Origin: Pezizomycotina sp. ARF18 | Taxonomy: Eukaryota; Ascomycota | Assembly (NCBI GenBank): GCA_002224055.1 | Contig: AZLU01000023.1 | Span: 62,001-126,000, forward strand | Direction of reading: 5' to 3' | Length of the DNA stretch: 64,000 bases | Part shown: positions 24,284-36,068 of the stretch, piece by piece | Numbering within the stretch: the first letter of the stretch is position 1 | How the letters are laid out: every line of letters starts with the position of its first letter | Notes under the pieces: model-generated | Database searches by the model: none | What the model saw: the letters and a program-made list of their open reading frames with translations, nothing else | Told to the model about the DNA's origin: nothing | Program-made: the position numbers and the translations under genes

Positions 24284-25364
24284 TCAAAGTAGCTCAGTAT
24301 GTCTTATTACATCCACCTCCAAGCTTTCGGCGTTTTTTATCATATCTTCAATAATCCTCCTCGCTAGTCCGGGCTTAATTTTTACCATGTTATTGTAACT
24401 CTGTTCTCCCTCGGCCCAACGCTTTATGAAATTCTTCTTGTTTTCTCTGATCTGGCTTGCGATGTTTCGGCTGCTTTTTATAAACTCAGAGCTCGTATAT
24501 TGGCTGATACTCGCCTCCAGATCGGCAATATCCTTATCAAACTTTTCGGCTTTTTTATGTATAATTTCCATCAGCCGACGGGGTAACGCGTCCAATAGAT
24601 CGGTACTTCGCTCGGACGTTGTTGCCGGACTTGAGACTCCAGGGCTTCTAGCTCGCTGCCCGATTATCGTTGATGTGCTATTGGAAGGCATTTCGGGCGG
24701 CGGTGCTTGACCGAGAGCTCTGCGCGCCGCTCGGCCTTCGCTTGGAGATAGATTTCTTGCCGAAGATGCCAGTGTTCGGGGGAAGCAGGTTCCGAATCTG
24801 AATCCGAGTCCATGCCACCCATTGGATGATCGGGGTCCTGTGGATTGCCAGCAATAGCAGACGGTAAGTAACGTAAATAAAGCAAACAGTACGTATGCTT
24901 AATGAATTATAGTAATAAGAAGTTTGCGAGGATATATAATTCAATTGTACTGGACTCACCTCCAGCGGCCCGGCCCGATTAATCTTTGTACGCAGTCTTT
25001 TTGCTACACGGGCTGCGCTGTCGTCTTCCAGCTCAGCTACGGCACCAGCCAGTACGGACGTCATGTTTTGCGCCGTGTTTGTGGCGGCACTTCTCGCAGC
25101 CCGCTTTCTCGTCAAGGGCGACTTGTCGGAAACCCCTAAGCCTCCTTCTGCGAGATTTGCACTGCCGGTATATGCTTTCGCGGTTGGGATCTCTCCAAAA
25201 GTATTTTCCCAGCCATCAACCCCTTTCGCTGCCTCTTCTATAATTTCAATCATCCTATACTCTGGCATCTCCTTCTTTTCGGAACTTGGCGACACAAAGT
25301 AGACTATGCCCTTTCTCATCATTATTGCTATTTCGTTGAAATTATTAAATTTCCAGTTCTGCAT
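24284..25364 (-). CDS. member B of the unrecognised paralogous family
   Basis: Exon 1 (24960-25364, 135 codons) starts MQNWKFNNFNEIAIMMRKGI with VYFVSP, then EIIEEAAKGVDGWENTFGEI. A basic patch follows (SPLTRKRAARSAATN, AKRLRTKINRAG). Intron 24838-24959 (122 bp, GTGAGT donor, CCACAG acceptor) keeps the frame. Exon 2 starts DPDHPMGGMDSDSDSEPASP and continues LRQEIYLQAKAERRAEL. The frame then changes by one base near 24,690 into PPPEMPSNSTSTIIGQRARS and a coiled coil: DALPRRLMEIIHKKAEKFDK, SRNIASQIRENKKNFIKRWA, LARRIIEDMIKNAESLEVD. Stop at 24284. The frame is open upstream of the ATG (SSGPSEAQELFDKT), so an earlier exon is possible. The same order of blocks as in member A shows gene duplication. 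Function unknown. Confidence 0.7.
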
Positions 25365-25566
25365 AGTTTTATCGAAAAGTTCTTGCGCCTCTGATGGCCC
25401 ACTGGAACGTAGCCGAAAGCGTTGGTTTTCTTAGGGTTAAGGAAGCTGGTCTTAATTTTGGTTTCCTTGCGAGATCAGGGGCGATTTCTAATTGCTCCTC
25501 TGTATCGTCGGAATAAGCCCCGTATAGTTGCGGGAGGTTCCCTTATTAGCCCTGGTCTTGAATTCA

Positions 25567-26100
25567 TTAGAGATCTCCAGAGAAACAAAGCATACCTAAG
25601 CAGTGTTGGACGATCTTTCTGAGTCTTTCCACTAAAAGATTGCGAAGAGGAGGCGGCTTATTGCTCGTATCGGGACGGTCGGCACGCGAAGGGGTTTTCA
25701 GGCCGGGCGTGTTATCATCCGCGCCATAAGGCTCTGGTGCACCGTTCACACTCGAGGCGTCTGTAAGATGGCTGCCGGTCGGGCAAGTTTCTTGCAGGTT
25801 GGTGGTCGTATTTGCATGTTTTCGCCTCTAGAGCACAAGGAGTGCACAATGGATATTTCTTATCGCACTAGCCGAAGATTGAAGATTACAGTTAGAAAAG
25901 CGTCGGTATATGCAATATTTGTCGGGGAAGTTATGTGTTCTATCTGGAAATGGCGCTCGTTAGCTTACCTCTAATCTTTGAGCCCTGCATGTTAAGCATG
26001 GACGAGGAGCAAGCTCCGTCGACTCAGCATTGCTATTGCTGCCGCCGGAAATTCCGCTAGGAAGTCCTTGTCTAGACGGTGCCTCCTGATGCGTAATCAT
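25567..26100 (-). CDS. Zn(II)2Cys6 binuclear-cluster protein
   Basis: ATG 26100 starts MITHQEAPSRQGLPSGISGG. Exon 1 (25969-26100) ends CLTCRAQRLE. Intron 25868-25968 (101 bp, GTAAGC donor, GGCTAG acceptor) keeps the frame, and exon 2 continues CDKKYPLCTPCALEAKTCKY. The spacing C-x2-C-x6-C-x6-C-x2-C-x6-C fits the fungal Zn2Cys6 DNA-binding cluster exactly, with the common intron inside the cluster. Such proteins normally bind CGG-type half-sites as dimers. After the cluster the frame ends at a nearby TGA (LECERCTRALWRG-stop), while a neighbouring frame is open as GAPEPYGADDNTPGLKTPSR and LRNLLVERLRKIVQHCLG. That suggests a one-base indel near 25,800 and a longer protein, perhaps joining member B downstream. 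The ATG overlaps the TGA of the preceding gene (ATGA). Confidence 0.75.
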
Positions 26101-27175
26101 TGGCCGCGCCGTAGCGACGTGTTTACGACCATCCACTGAACTGGATTCGCGGCTTTGGTTATCTCTAAGGTAGCCGATACGCTTGATGATTGTGCTGTAG
26201 CCGTTTCTGTATCTTTGCGTTGATTTGGCGGATAGTGCTGTCGTCCGTCGTGAGGCGCTGCTTCTGTTGAGGGTTGGGCCACCTCCCCTGGGTGGTTATT
26301 CGGCTGACCGGCGTCTTCGCCTGTCGCTGACGAGCCCTCTGCAGCTGGGCGACCGGCAATTGATTGATCTTCGGGGGCGCTTGCTGGCGAATTTTCACCG
26401 ATCAGCCCCTCGGTTGTACCCTTAGCAGAAATAGTCATCTGGGTAGGCTTAGGCTTAAGTGCTAAGAAGCCTTCCGCGTCTATAAAGGCGCCGATCTTTC
26501 CGAGTTCTTCTGCGTTTAACGGCGCTTCATTTAGCGGTGAGTTATTCTCCCGGCGCTCCGGTCCATCAAGGCGATTAAGGATAATGCTAATATCACGCGG
26601 TTGTATTTTGATGTTTGTCGCGGTGACCGTTCCGGCTCCCTGTTGCCAAGTTCGATGGTGCACTTGGCGGTTTAAGCGCAGTTTAGCGGCATCCAGCTTA
26701 CCGACGGTGTGCCCCGATAACTTAGCCAGCCGCTCGATGAGCTCGTCGTAATCGCTCTCTTGGATATACCAACAATGTTTTAGGAATGCATCCCATGCTG
26801 TAGCGCTCCAGTTTTCGCGCAGTGTCTTTAGGGAAGGCTCACGGCGGGCCTGTGCAACCTTGAAGTTGGTGGAGATGGAGGAAATGCGTTTCCACTCCTC
26901 GTCCGAAAAGAGGACGCTTTTATCGGGATACGCCGCGCGTGAAGCTGGTTCGGGTTTGTGGACAGATTCCAAAGGTACAATGCCGAATCGCCGGCGTAAC
27001 TTTTTACTGTTTAGAATCGCATCCCTCATTTGTTCGAAGTATTTCTTCTTATTCGTGGCGAACACGCCGCGCCGGCTGTTTGGATGGCAAGAGCGATTTT
27101 CTTGAGGCTCGAGACGCTCGCGCCGGTCGCTAAGATGCCGCTTACCTTTTCTTGTACTAATCTCGTGCAGTTAGC
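26097..27175 (-). CDS. unrecognised protein with disordered Pro/Gln-rich C-terminus
   Basis: One frame is open from about 27175 to TGA 26097. The first in-frame ATG is at about 27029; upstream is basic sequence that may belong to an earlier exon. Visible parts: QMRDAILNSKKLRRRFGIVP, SDEEWKRISSISTNFKVAQA, then AWDAFLKHCWYIQESDYDEL with IERLAKLSGHTVGKLDAAKL, and IKIQPRDISIILNRLDGPE. The last 130 residues are low-complexity (GENSPASAPEDQSIAGRPAA). A competing frame near 27,090-27,190 (SSLKKIALAIQTAGAACSPR) next to an AAG|GTAAGC donor suggests an intron or frame change at the N-terminus. The stop overlaps the start of the Zn2Cys6 gene, so both could belong to one transcript. No family recognised. 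Confidence 0.55.
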
Positions 27176-27193
27176 AAATATTCATAATGAGGC

Positions 27194-27890
27194 TCAAGAT
27201 AGGAGGCGGTAGTATCGATCGCAGGTTTTTACGCGGTAGATCGATTGGTTGTTCCCATATTCCTTCGCGGTCCCTCGTTGCCGCAGAGTGCGAGAATGTT
27301 GCTTATTCAACGAGGATTGTCCATTACGGACCGCGGCCCATCTTCTAGGAGAAGCAATTGATGAAGTGGCAGATGTGGCATTTGAATTCTTAGAAGCACC
27401 ATTGCTGTCTGCGCGGGTGTATCTTTTGCAGGTGAACTGGCAGCGCCATTTCGCTTGTCGAATTATTGTCGTCCCGATCATAGTAGCGTTTAGTCGTAAA
27501 TGATCTTTCAGAAACTTGAACTAAGGTAACAGTGTCCAACTTCTTGTAGCGGTTTCCGAGGAGCGAAACAGCGCTATTTAAAGAACCATCAATGGACTGT
27601 GCAGACGGGTAGCAACTACGACAAGGCTTGAGGGGTAATACATATCCTCCTCCCTGATTGTGGATCCCTGATTTTTTTCCTTCACAGCCGCCCACCTACC
27701 ATTTTCATCACAAATCCGTGTCATGCCGTTTAATTCGCCTGTCTCGAGTTTCTGTACCCCAACTATGCCTTGCCATTGGCTCGCTTCACGCTGCTGCAAT
27801 ACCGATCCACACGTATGAAGTATTTGAATATGCAAGCCCCCGCCACATTTTAAAGCGTTGGAGAAGGCGGCGGTGTCAATCATCTTTTTT
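27194..27890 (-). CDS. weak coding candidate upstream of the 26-27 kb gene
   Basis: Three overlapping minus-strand frames look partly protein-like: SNALKCGGGLHIQILHTCGS, NSAVSLLGNRYKKLDTVTLV and SNGASKNSNATSATSSIASP. None is long, and no splice plan joins them. The T-rich tract at 27,885-27,915 bounds them on the 5' side. This may be the 5' part of the neighbouring gene or noise. Confidence 0.25.
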
Positions 27891-27915
27891 TTTTCTTTTT
27901 TTTTTTTTTTTTTTG

Positions 27916-28623
27916 GTTTGTGCAGCCGCTCAACTCCCCCTTGTGAAATCATTTGAAACAGTAGCCCGAGTGTTTCCTCGTGGCATTTCTCGACGCTTCT
28001 GTCTTAGGATATTAGCTAAAAGGTTCAAACTCGACGCTCGCAATGAAACAATGGCTTCAACTTGAAATTCACCCTCCTTATCTCCACTAGTTATTCAGTT
28101 ATGCTTGGTCATATTCGATAGATGTATTATCGATGAATTTTATCCACGAGAGAGAGTTTCAGAGACACAATCGGAACTTAGTAAAGTACTGCTATATACT
28201 AAAAATTGAAATTACTGACAAACCCGGAGAGGATCAAGTTCAGAACGAAAGACAAGAGATACACGATCTCGTTACATAAGGCCTAGTCGTAGATGAAATG
28301 TGACAATCTGGCTTCCTTCCCTTAGTTCTAATGTATCTCTTTGCTTTGTGACACCAGACCTACAACATCTTGATATCTAGCATCTGGCCCGAAGACAACC
28401 CTCCCACCCTCTGTATCGCGCTAATCGTCCTTGCGTCGAACGGCCCAAGGGTTTCTTTATATCCATTGATCACATAAAGGAAAAGCGGTTCGCTAGCGAG
28501 ATCAAGTTCCGAACCATGAGAATTTGAGAAAGCATGTCGCAGATTTGCAAAACTAATCCTGGTCGGGATCGAATTCCTCTTTGAGTAGATTTAGCGCAGA
28601 ACCGCAAATAGAACAAAGCATGT
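27916..28623. other. intergenic, nothing recognised
   Basis: No open frame or repeat worth noting. It holds the 3' end of the Clr5 gene and the 5' end of the 27-kb candidate. Confidence 0.5.
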
Positions 28624-30932
28624 TCAAACCAAATATCTACCTATTCCTTGGAGACCAAATTCCGTCGTATTAGCCATTCTCAGCGGAGCCAATACCGATT
28701 TTGCAGGTGAGTTCCGTGGTCTCGTCTGTGGCGGGCGCATGCCAATCCATCTCATTAAGGCCGTTCTTTTCATTACCTCGTCGGCTTCGTCTGTTCGTTT
28801 CAAGCGCTGAAGGCAAAGAGCTAGAGCGTTATGGAGATGGAAGACGTAATCCCCTGTAGAAAAAGGAGGTTTCCCGTCGCAAAGTCGTTTTGCCTTGGTA
28901 ACGGCTATCCAGGCTTCAGAACCTACCCGAGTGGTGATTTGTCTTCAAATAAATCGCTGGCTTGGACGAGGTATCCCTTCGCTGCCACGTAGTCGCTGAG
29001 GATCGCGCGAAATTTCCTATCTAGGCATCCCGTTATCACTTACTTGTTAATTGCTCTGATTTATAGTATTGAAACCGCTCCTGTCCGGTCTACAGGGAGC
29101 GATATACGATTTCCCGTTGGTGTTCTTCAATAAATGGTTTATAAGTATTTTTCTCGAGGATGTTAGACCTCTCAAGGGCTTCGCACATCTAATGACCTAT
29201 TAGCATCGAAGAGAGGGATTTCGCTCTAGTGAGTATGTAAGATTGACGTTATCTTACCGCTTGGTAACTCAGATCTCGGTAGTCTTCCTGACTATGACTC
29301 ATTGCCTTCCCTAGATCCAGATAGCATCCTCTCGTTTCTCGATGTTGTGTACCCAAAAGTGCGGCAAGGAGCCGTGCTGTTCGCTCTAGAAATTTAATGG
29401 CTTTGGGAAAGTTATGAACTTCAAGGTATAGTATTCCTCTGAGATGCTGAAGTCTAAGGGTCCAAATGTGCTCCATGCCTAATCGTGCTTCGTAAAATCG
29501 CTTGAGCCCTTGGGTAATCAGCAGGCACCAATCCAGCTCATCGTTCTCCAAGAGTTCCTCTAAGATCAGAAACAGGATCTCCTGGTAAATAGTCCCAGTG
29601 GACTGATGTTTTTCGAACAGGTCCCACATCGGCCTCGATACAGGCAATAGCGAAGCAATTCTCTTCCACAACCTCCAAATTGTTGATGCACCCTTTATCT
29701 TCAAATATAACGGAGCACACTGAGCGAAGCCCTCCACTCTGTAGTCACGAACACGCATTAGGCGCAGCAGTTGACTGTACGTTGTCGCGTAAGCATCCGT
29801 GTAATTATGGTATCCACTGCGTGGAAGGGAAATCATACCGTGGTAACTCTTCGTCTTCCTTAGGATACTCTCCCTGGATCTGCCAAAAAGAGTACTGAAC
29901 GCACCACTGTCTTCTGTGTCGCTAAATAACTTTGTATCCTTAAGGCAAAGCGAAAAATCTGGTTTACTGCTTCGAAAAGGTCTTCTTTCGCGGTGCTGAA
30001 AGGTATACTAGGTGTCATTGGGAGTCCGTAGTATTCATCGATGCCGACCATCTGTAGAAGCCTATCACCATATTCTTTGACTTCGCCGAGCTCTTCAGTA
30101 TCGTGAGACGGCCCTGCAGCAATGTCCAGGTCGATATCCATATGTCTTGGAATTTCTTCATCGTAACCCATTTCATTATCCCGGCTCCTATACCGTGGTG
30201 GAATACTCGAAGGTGGTTGAGGATCCGAACGACGGGTGGCCAGCGAATTCATATCTGGCGATGGTGACATAGCCAAAAGTCTATCTGACCTTGTGCGGGG
30301 ATGAACATACATATCGGGACTGGAACCTTTTTTATGCCAGCTATCTTGGATTTTCCCCGGCTCAATCTTCTCCCAAGTTTAACCAGTAAACCTGATACGC
30401 TCTGGAATGTTCTGCCTTCCCGTTAAAATGCGCGACCGGATCTGTTGAACCATACACTGGCATTCTTTTCTTTTGAAATTGACATTACTGTTCCACTTTC
30501 TTAAGATATCCTTGTACTGCTGCACACTCGTGGAAAGCATGGGAGCTTTAGTGGGCGTTGAACGCGACTGAGAATTTATAGAAACCCACCTCGCGGTGAA
30601 GCCGTGCTCTTCTCGCGTGATTTCCTGTATATTGTCGTCGTGCAGAGTATCCACCTAAAATGACGGTCGTGTATATAAAGGGGACCTTCTCCTTCCTAGC
30701 TAGTTTTTAGTTTAGCAGATTATATTCCATTTTTAATCCATGATAGTGGTAGTTGCTTTTCATAGCGACTGTATCACACTACGACAATATGAGAAAGCTT
30801 TACTCGATCTTTCCGGAGTGACAGAATAAGCCCTTTGAATTGTGCCCACTCTTGTTCCTTGATGTAAGTTCTGGCTCCCCTGTTGGAGGGCTTGCAGGGA
30901 ATTATTTTCATTTCTTGATATCCTGAAGCCAT
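28624..30932 (-). CDS. Clr5-domain protein with TPR-like C-terminal region
   Basis: Exon 1 (30804-30932) starts MASGYQEMKIIPCKPSNRGA and reads YIKEQEWAQFKGLILSLRKD. Intron 30655-30803 and intron 30527-30589 (63 bp) bring together VDTLHDDNIQEITREEHGFT, AS, VQQYKDILRKWNSNVNFKRK and ECQCMVQQIRSR. This gives W...LI..L....TL.......EHGF.AS..QYK..L.KW, the Clr5 domain of Pezizomycotina, assumed to bind DNA. A 72-bp intron (30320-30391) joins it to a disordered acidic linker (MGYDEEIPRHMDIDLDIAAG). The C-terminal half is helical: LEENDELDWCLLITQGLKRF, ARLGMEHIWTLRLQHLRGIL, EVHNFPKAIKFLERTARLLA. Another intron (29189-29257) leads to LERSNILEKNTYKPFIEEHQ, AILSDYVAAKGYLVQASDLF and LHNALALCLQRLKRTDEADE. 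One or two one-base frame changes lie near 28,930 and 29,090; the junction near 29,850 is unresolved. Stop TGA 28626. Confidence 0.85.
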
Positions 30933-31785
30933 AGTTTAAATGGATTCGGTTTGCTCGGTGTGTTCCGCAGAATACGTAATACGTGTAACTGATAAAGCAT
31001 ATAATGGAATAAGATTTATACTAGTGATAGCGATAGTATTCCAGAGAAGAAATCTGATAACGCGCAGAGAGCCGTGTGGAACGCGGGAGCCTTTTATACC
31101 GTAAATCAGGCTATCAAACAAGAACCTATGGTAAAAAGTTGCTTTTTGCCAGCGGATAGAAGTACTCGCTGCTATCGCTAAACGGATAGATTTGGCCAAT
31201 CAGCTAAAAAGTTGAATGCCTCTTTTAGGTTAAGTGCAGAAAATGTTTGATCGAAGGGTTCGGAGCTGTACAAATTGTATTTCGTAGAAAGCGCCGCCAA
31301 TCGGGTCAAATGTTGTCTATCCTCCTCGGGCTCTACTTTTCCTTTGTGCTATAGGGTTCAATAGGGATGAATGCGTATATTTGCACTTGACAGCGAATGC
31401 TCAAGCCCCCTACCCGGCGCGGACCGGAAGACCTCAAAGCAAGGCCGGAAATAAGCATGCTACCTACACCGTGGAAAAAGATTAGAAGATGAAGATGAAG
31501 AAGAATCTGCATAGGAAGCGTGTAGATGGGATACATTAGAATGTAGACATGGACTGATGATGAATGTAAATAAGGCTAAGTGTGAAAGATAACACCATCA
31601 GCGTATACTATGCCTAAAAAGAAACGAAACAAGCAACTCGTCAAAAAAGCAGCAGCGCTAGGAAGCCGGAACTTAGAAACAAGAATGATTAACTAGCGCC
31701 CACGTCCTGTAGCATTGAACACCCGTGAATCAGAGCGACAACGTAGTGTTCTTGGAACTCTTCCTCCGCCTCCTTATTACACTAT
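30933..31785. other. intergenic, nothing recognised
   Basis: Divides the minus-strand Clr5 gene (upstream side) from the 3' end of the ankyrin gene. No open frame with protein character. Confidence 0.5.
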
Positions 31786-34100
31786 CTATAGTCCAAAGAA
31801 ACTGGGAACTTCAGGCTGCAGCAGCGACTTGAGATGATAGTGTTTTCTATTCTTTGCGATATCCCATGCCGTTTTCTTACTCATTAAATCACAACTACAT
31901 GCGTGACTGTAACATCAGCTCCGCTGTCTATCAGCATTTTTGCGATATTTTCGTATCCTCCGTACGCGGCGCTGTGTAAGGGGGTCCATCTAATATATCG
32001 ACGAGTTAATGAGTGATTCTCCATCACTTATATAGTGCATTCTAGAAGACTTACCGGTCGCGATCCTGCGCTCTGGCGTCAGCGCCAGCATCTAGAAGTA
32101 TCTTAACAATGCTCTCCCTCCTCTCTTCGCCGCCGCTATTAGCGGTGTCCAGCCTTCATTATCCCTGGCTTCAAGATTCGCGCCTCTAGCTATCAGATCC
32201 TGCACTACTCCGTCTCGCCCAGCGCTGACGGCTACCCGCAACGGGCTATACGGCCACTCCTTCGTCTGGGCGTCGATGTTGGCGCCGACCTCTATCAATA
32301 GCCGTACCATGGCGCTGTGGCCCTCGCTGCAGCAAAGTGCAACGGCGAACCATGTTCCGGTCCCGAGGCGTTAACATCGGCGCCGTACCCTACCAGCGAT
32401 AGAGCGGTGGATATGTTGTTCTTCATCGCAGCGCGGTGTAGTGCCGTCTGCTTTGTGGTTGGCGCTCGCACATTGGCAGATGGCACGAGCGGTCTATTAT
32501 TTGGATCGGTCGAATTTCCTAGTAGTAAAGAAATGACTTTGTCATCACCCCGCGTGGCCGCTTCGTGGAAGATCGTGACCAGGTTGCTTCGCGGCTATTT
32601 TTGCTCGCAGATTCTCGTCTGTTCTCGAGCGGCGGCCGCGTTTTTGACTTAGAGTTGGTGGATGTTGGAGTTGGCGAGGTTGCTGCTGTTGCTGCCGGTG
32701 TCGTATTATCAACGAGCCTGTTCTCGGCATCGATGGTAAAGTCGTATCTCAGAAGCCACTCGTGCGATGTTATCGGACTTAGTTCCGAAGTCTCATATCC
32801 TGCGGCAGGTGGACGCGAGGATAGAGAGGTCATCGTAGGAGAAAATAACCCTGAGGATACGGAGCTAGTACGCATGGTCGCGGTCGTAGGTGACTGTATC
32901 GTCCACACGCTGTCGCTGCGATCCTTATCCAGCCGCCTTCAGGTATCGTTGTCTCCGGCGAGTTCTCTTGCAGTAAAGCTTCCAATACAGCGCTTTTCAC
33001 ATCACCCTTAGCATCCTTAATTTTCACATTCAATCGGATTGAGTCCAGTGTTGCCGGATTAGACATTCCAAGCAGCACCGCACGCTTCCTCCACGCCTGC
33101 CAGCCGTACGATTCCGCCTCTTCGAGCTTTCCTTGACCGTAGTACATCTCCGCCATCCGGTGAAATATATAGAGCTTTGCATCCTCCTCAAGACCCTCAT
33201 CCCCTTGCATTAGCTGTAATAATTCCTCGGCTTCTGTCCAATTTTCTTGCTTTAGGCATGACTCTACCAATAACTGTTTTAATTTCCACGTTTCTGGCGG
33301 ACTCAGCGTCAGCTTCTCGTCCAGCTTTCCAGCCAACTCCAGCGCGCTCTTTGCGATGTCTTTCGCTACGTCTAATCTCCCCTCTTCGACGCCTTTATCG
33401 CCTGCAGCTGACTCTGCCGTAATACTATCGCATCCACGTCCGCTACGGACTGTATCTTACTCCGTCGATCGCCTACCGTCGCGCCTGTTGTCATAGCGCT
33501 CGCACCAGTTCCACGCCTCCCCATAGGTAGCGCCCCATTAGCGACCTCGGATGGCGCGTCGTACATTTGCAGGTTGCTGACCCATTTCGTAACCATGTCG
33601 TGGTTCCGGAAGATCCTATCCGTATGATTTGCAGACATCCTCTTACCGGCGCTAAGCTTCTTAGGTGGTGATCCGCTTATCGTAAGTGGTGCTGTCTGAG
33701 GTATAGGTGGTAGCCTCGGCGGCGAAGCGTTCAGCGGTTCGGGGTAATACGAAGACCGCCTGTAAAGCGACAATAGCGGCACTGTCCTTCCTTTGATAAC
33801 TTCGGCGTAAGTAGATACAGCTTTAATATCCCTCGTCGTTCTGAGAGTGAATTCGGCCTGCCGCAAGGGAAACTCGCAATCGTGGATTAGTATGAAAGCT
33901 TCGCTTGTTAATACGGTCTTGTTATTCACGGCGGTCTTGGCGGAATCGACCGCTGTCGAAAGGGCTGCTACGTCGTGGGAGAACGCTGAGGTTTCGGCGC
34001 TCTTGTTCAGCGAAGACAGGAGCTTCTGGATGTCCTCACAGATTTGTATTATCGACGAAGACAGGTGCTGGAGTGCACAAAAGTCGTCGGAGGAAGGCAT
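31786..34100 (-). CDS. STAND-N-like, TPR and ankyrin-repeat protein, frame-broken
   Basis: From ATG 34100 the first 130 residues are helical (LSSSIIQICEDIQKLLSSLN; FSHDVAALSTAVDSAKTAVN; LIHDCEFPLRQAEFTLRTT) and resemble the N-terminal domain of fungal STAND proteins. A Pro/Ser linker follows. Next come TPR-like helices: AKDIAKSALELAGKLDEKLT, WKLKQLLVESCLKQENWTEA, LYIFHRMAEMYYGQGKLEEA. After a Ser/Thr-rich spacer there are at least five ankyrin repeats: TKQTALHRAAMKNNISTALS, GYGADVNASGPEHGSPLHFA, LIEVGANIDAQTKEWPYSPL, LIARGANLEARDNEGWTPLI, and after an intron (31990-32054) WTPLHSAAYGGYENIAKMLI. No NACHT or NB-ARC motif is visible between the N-domain and the repeats. At least five one-base frame changes occur without introns (for example near 33,420, 32,930, 32,330, 32,110 and 31,890), so this may be a pseudogene. 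Stop TAG 31788. Confidence 0.75.
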
Positions 34101-36068
34101 CTTTTCTTTGTTTCTCCCGAGCCCTGGTTCAGCTTGTCAAAGTACCGATTTCTAAAGTGATCGATTAATCTCGCTACCTCACCGAACCCTGAATAAGAAT
34201 CGAAACGCTTTTCGTAGATCGTCGGAACCTTCGGTAGTTTGAAGGATAGTGAGACTTCCGCTTCTATGCCTAGTAAACGGTTCTTACTAAACCGGCGATC
34301 TTTCGCAAGCCTAAACGTTCAAAAGTCGAAGACCAACAGCCCTAACCTAGGCAACGATTAAGAGATTCGACGCACGACCGACGACCTAGAAGTGAGGAAG
34401 AAAGGGAAAGCTGTGTCTCTTACGCGCCTTTGATCTCTCAGTACTGAATACCACACTGGTCAAGTGGGAAGTGGGACTCAGCTAATGCGGGGTAGCAAAT
34501 CCCGATGACGCCACGAGAAAGCCCAACACTACCCATTCGCAGCCAGTCAACCAGTGAAAGGAAACCCTCGCTATTAGACATTTCAAAAAGAGTCGCGCGA
34601 ATTCAATCAAGGCTACAGGCATTGCGCTATATTTGCGTCCGGAAAAAATGAGGCTTCGTTGAGGGGTTGTGACTTGTGGTGGCCGTAAACCATTCCCGAT
34701 GGAGACAAAATGTCCCCACCGCCACAGTGACAAATACCAAACATCTGGTTTATAGCGGGGAGATAAAGGTGAGATTTCTTGTCGAGCTGGACAAGTCGAA
34801 GCGAAAATGATATATATCATCCCATCGGGGACCCTGAATTCGAAAGGTCTCGTTTCTTCACAAAGTCAAGTAATATCTGGGGTCGACACGATTGGATCGA
34901 TGGAAATGAAACGAGTTTTGTTTTAGGTCCTTTCCCAACAGAATTCAACAGGTCCACCGTCCACGCGGGTGTCCCGTTCGATAAACAAACACAAGGGGGG
35001 AACATCTGGGACTTGCCGAAATTATCATTAGCAACTCCTGTTTCGCAGCCTTATTTCTTAGAGCGCCACAGTCACTTTTCCTGGTGAGCCGTCCGGAGAG
35101 CCCGATATTTATGTGACGACGGTATAATGCAGGGAACAGAATCAAGGTTAATGCAGCTTTCTAGCATGGGGAGACACTTTTATGGCCCGCAGTTCAAAGA
35201 ACATGCAGTAGGCTAGGTTAAATATTAGGCGAGGCGTTGGTTAACAACACAGGATGCCGCAAGAAAGCTCAGATATATCTCATGAATCACAGATATATAC
35301 ACATACACTGATGTAGATCTCTGGCGAATGAACATCTGACCTGCAGTTAATTATCCGGAAAGCTTATCTTAAAGGTTCCAGCACAGTAGGCTTTCTTCCA
35401 TCACTACCAATTTAATTTATTTAAATATATATTGTAAATTTACCTTCGCGTCACGATGGCCCACGATTTGACGGACCGAGCCTAAGAAGGAAAGTACGGA
35501 CCCGAGGAGGCTTTTCGGCGAATACAGATGTATTTCATTACATCGGATATCCTAGTACCTTGATTAGAATTTGGTGTCATCTTGACAGCCGAGGGCTTAT
35601 GTTAATCGAACGCTTCTACGAATGGTTATAAGGAGCTATAATCCCTGATTTTGGGGAATAAAATGCTGTCAAGTTGTACTGTTATCTTTTTTTCAAGCAA
35701 CACTCAAGGGGAACATAATTCATTTTTCAACTACGTATCATACGATAACGAAATATTTTCAAAAATTACATTTTATTACGTCTGCTTAGTCCTCCTGTTC
35801 GCGAGTTTCGGCACAGAACGAATATGAAGAATACCTCTCAAACTTCCATGATCCCTTAATTCGAAGAAGCCAGGACATTGCTTGACTCAGTGCCCTCAGA
35901 GCTTCCATGGAAGGGGCGGCAAATTACCGTGCCGCTTCATTTCAGCAACTCGCAGGCATTGGCCCCAGATCCTGCCCGTCCTGAGAGGTTTACAGAGCAC
36001 TTCTGTAGCTCCAGCCTCTTTCATCTGTAGAATGCCGAGGAAACCCGTTAGCGATGTGTCCTCGCTTT
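34101..36068. other. intergenic, 2 kb, one weak coding candidate
   Basis: A plus-strand frame at 34779-35087 (after a TGA) reads DIYHPIGDPEFERSRFFTKS and NIWDLPKLSLATPVSQPYFL, which is protein-like but has no ATG and no known family. The rest shows nothing. Confidence 0.4.
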
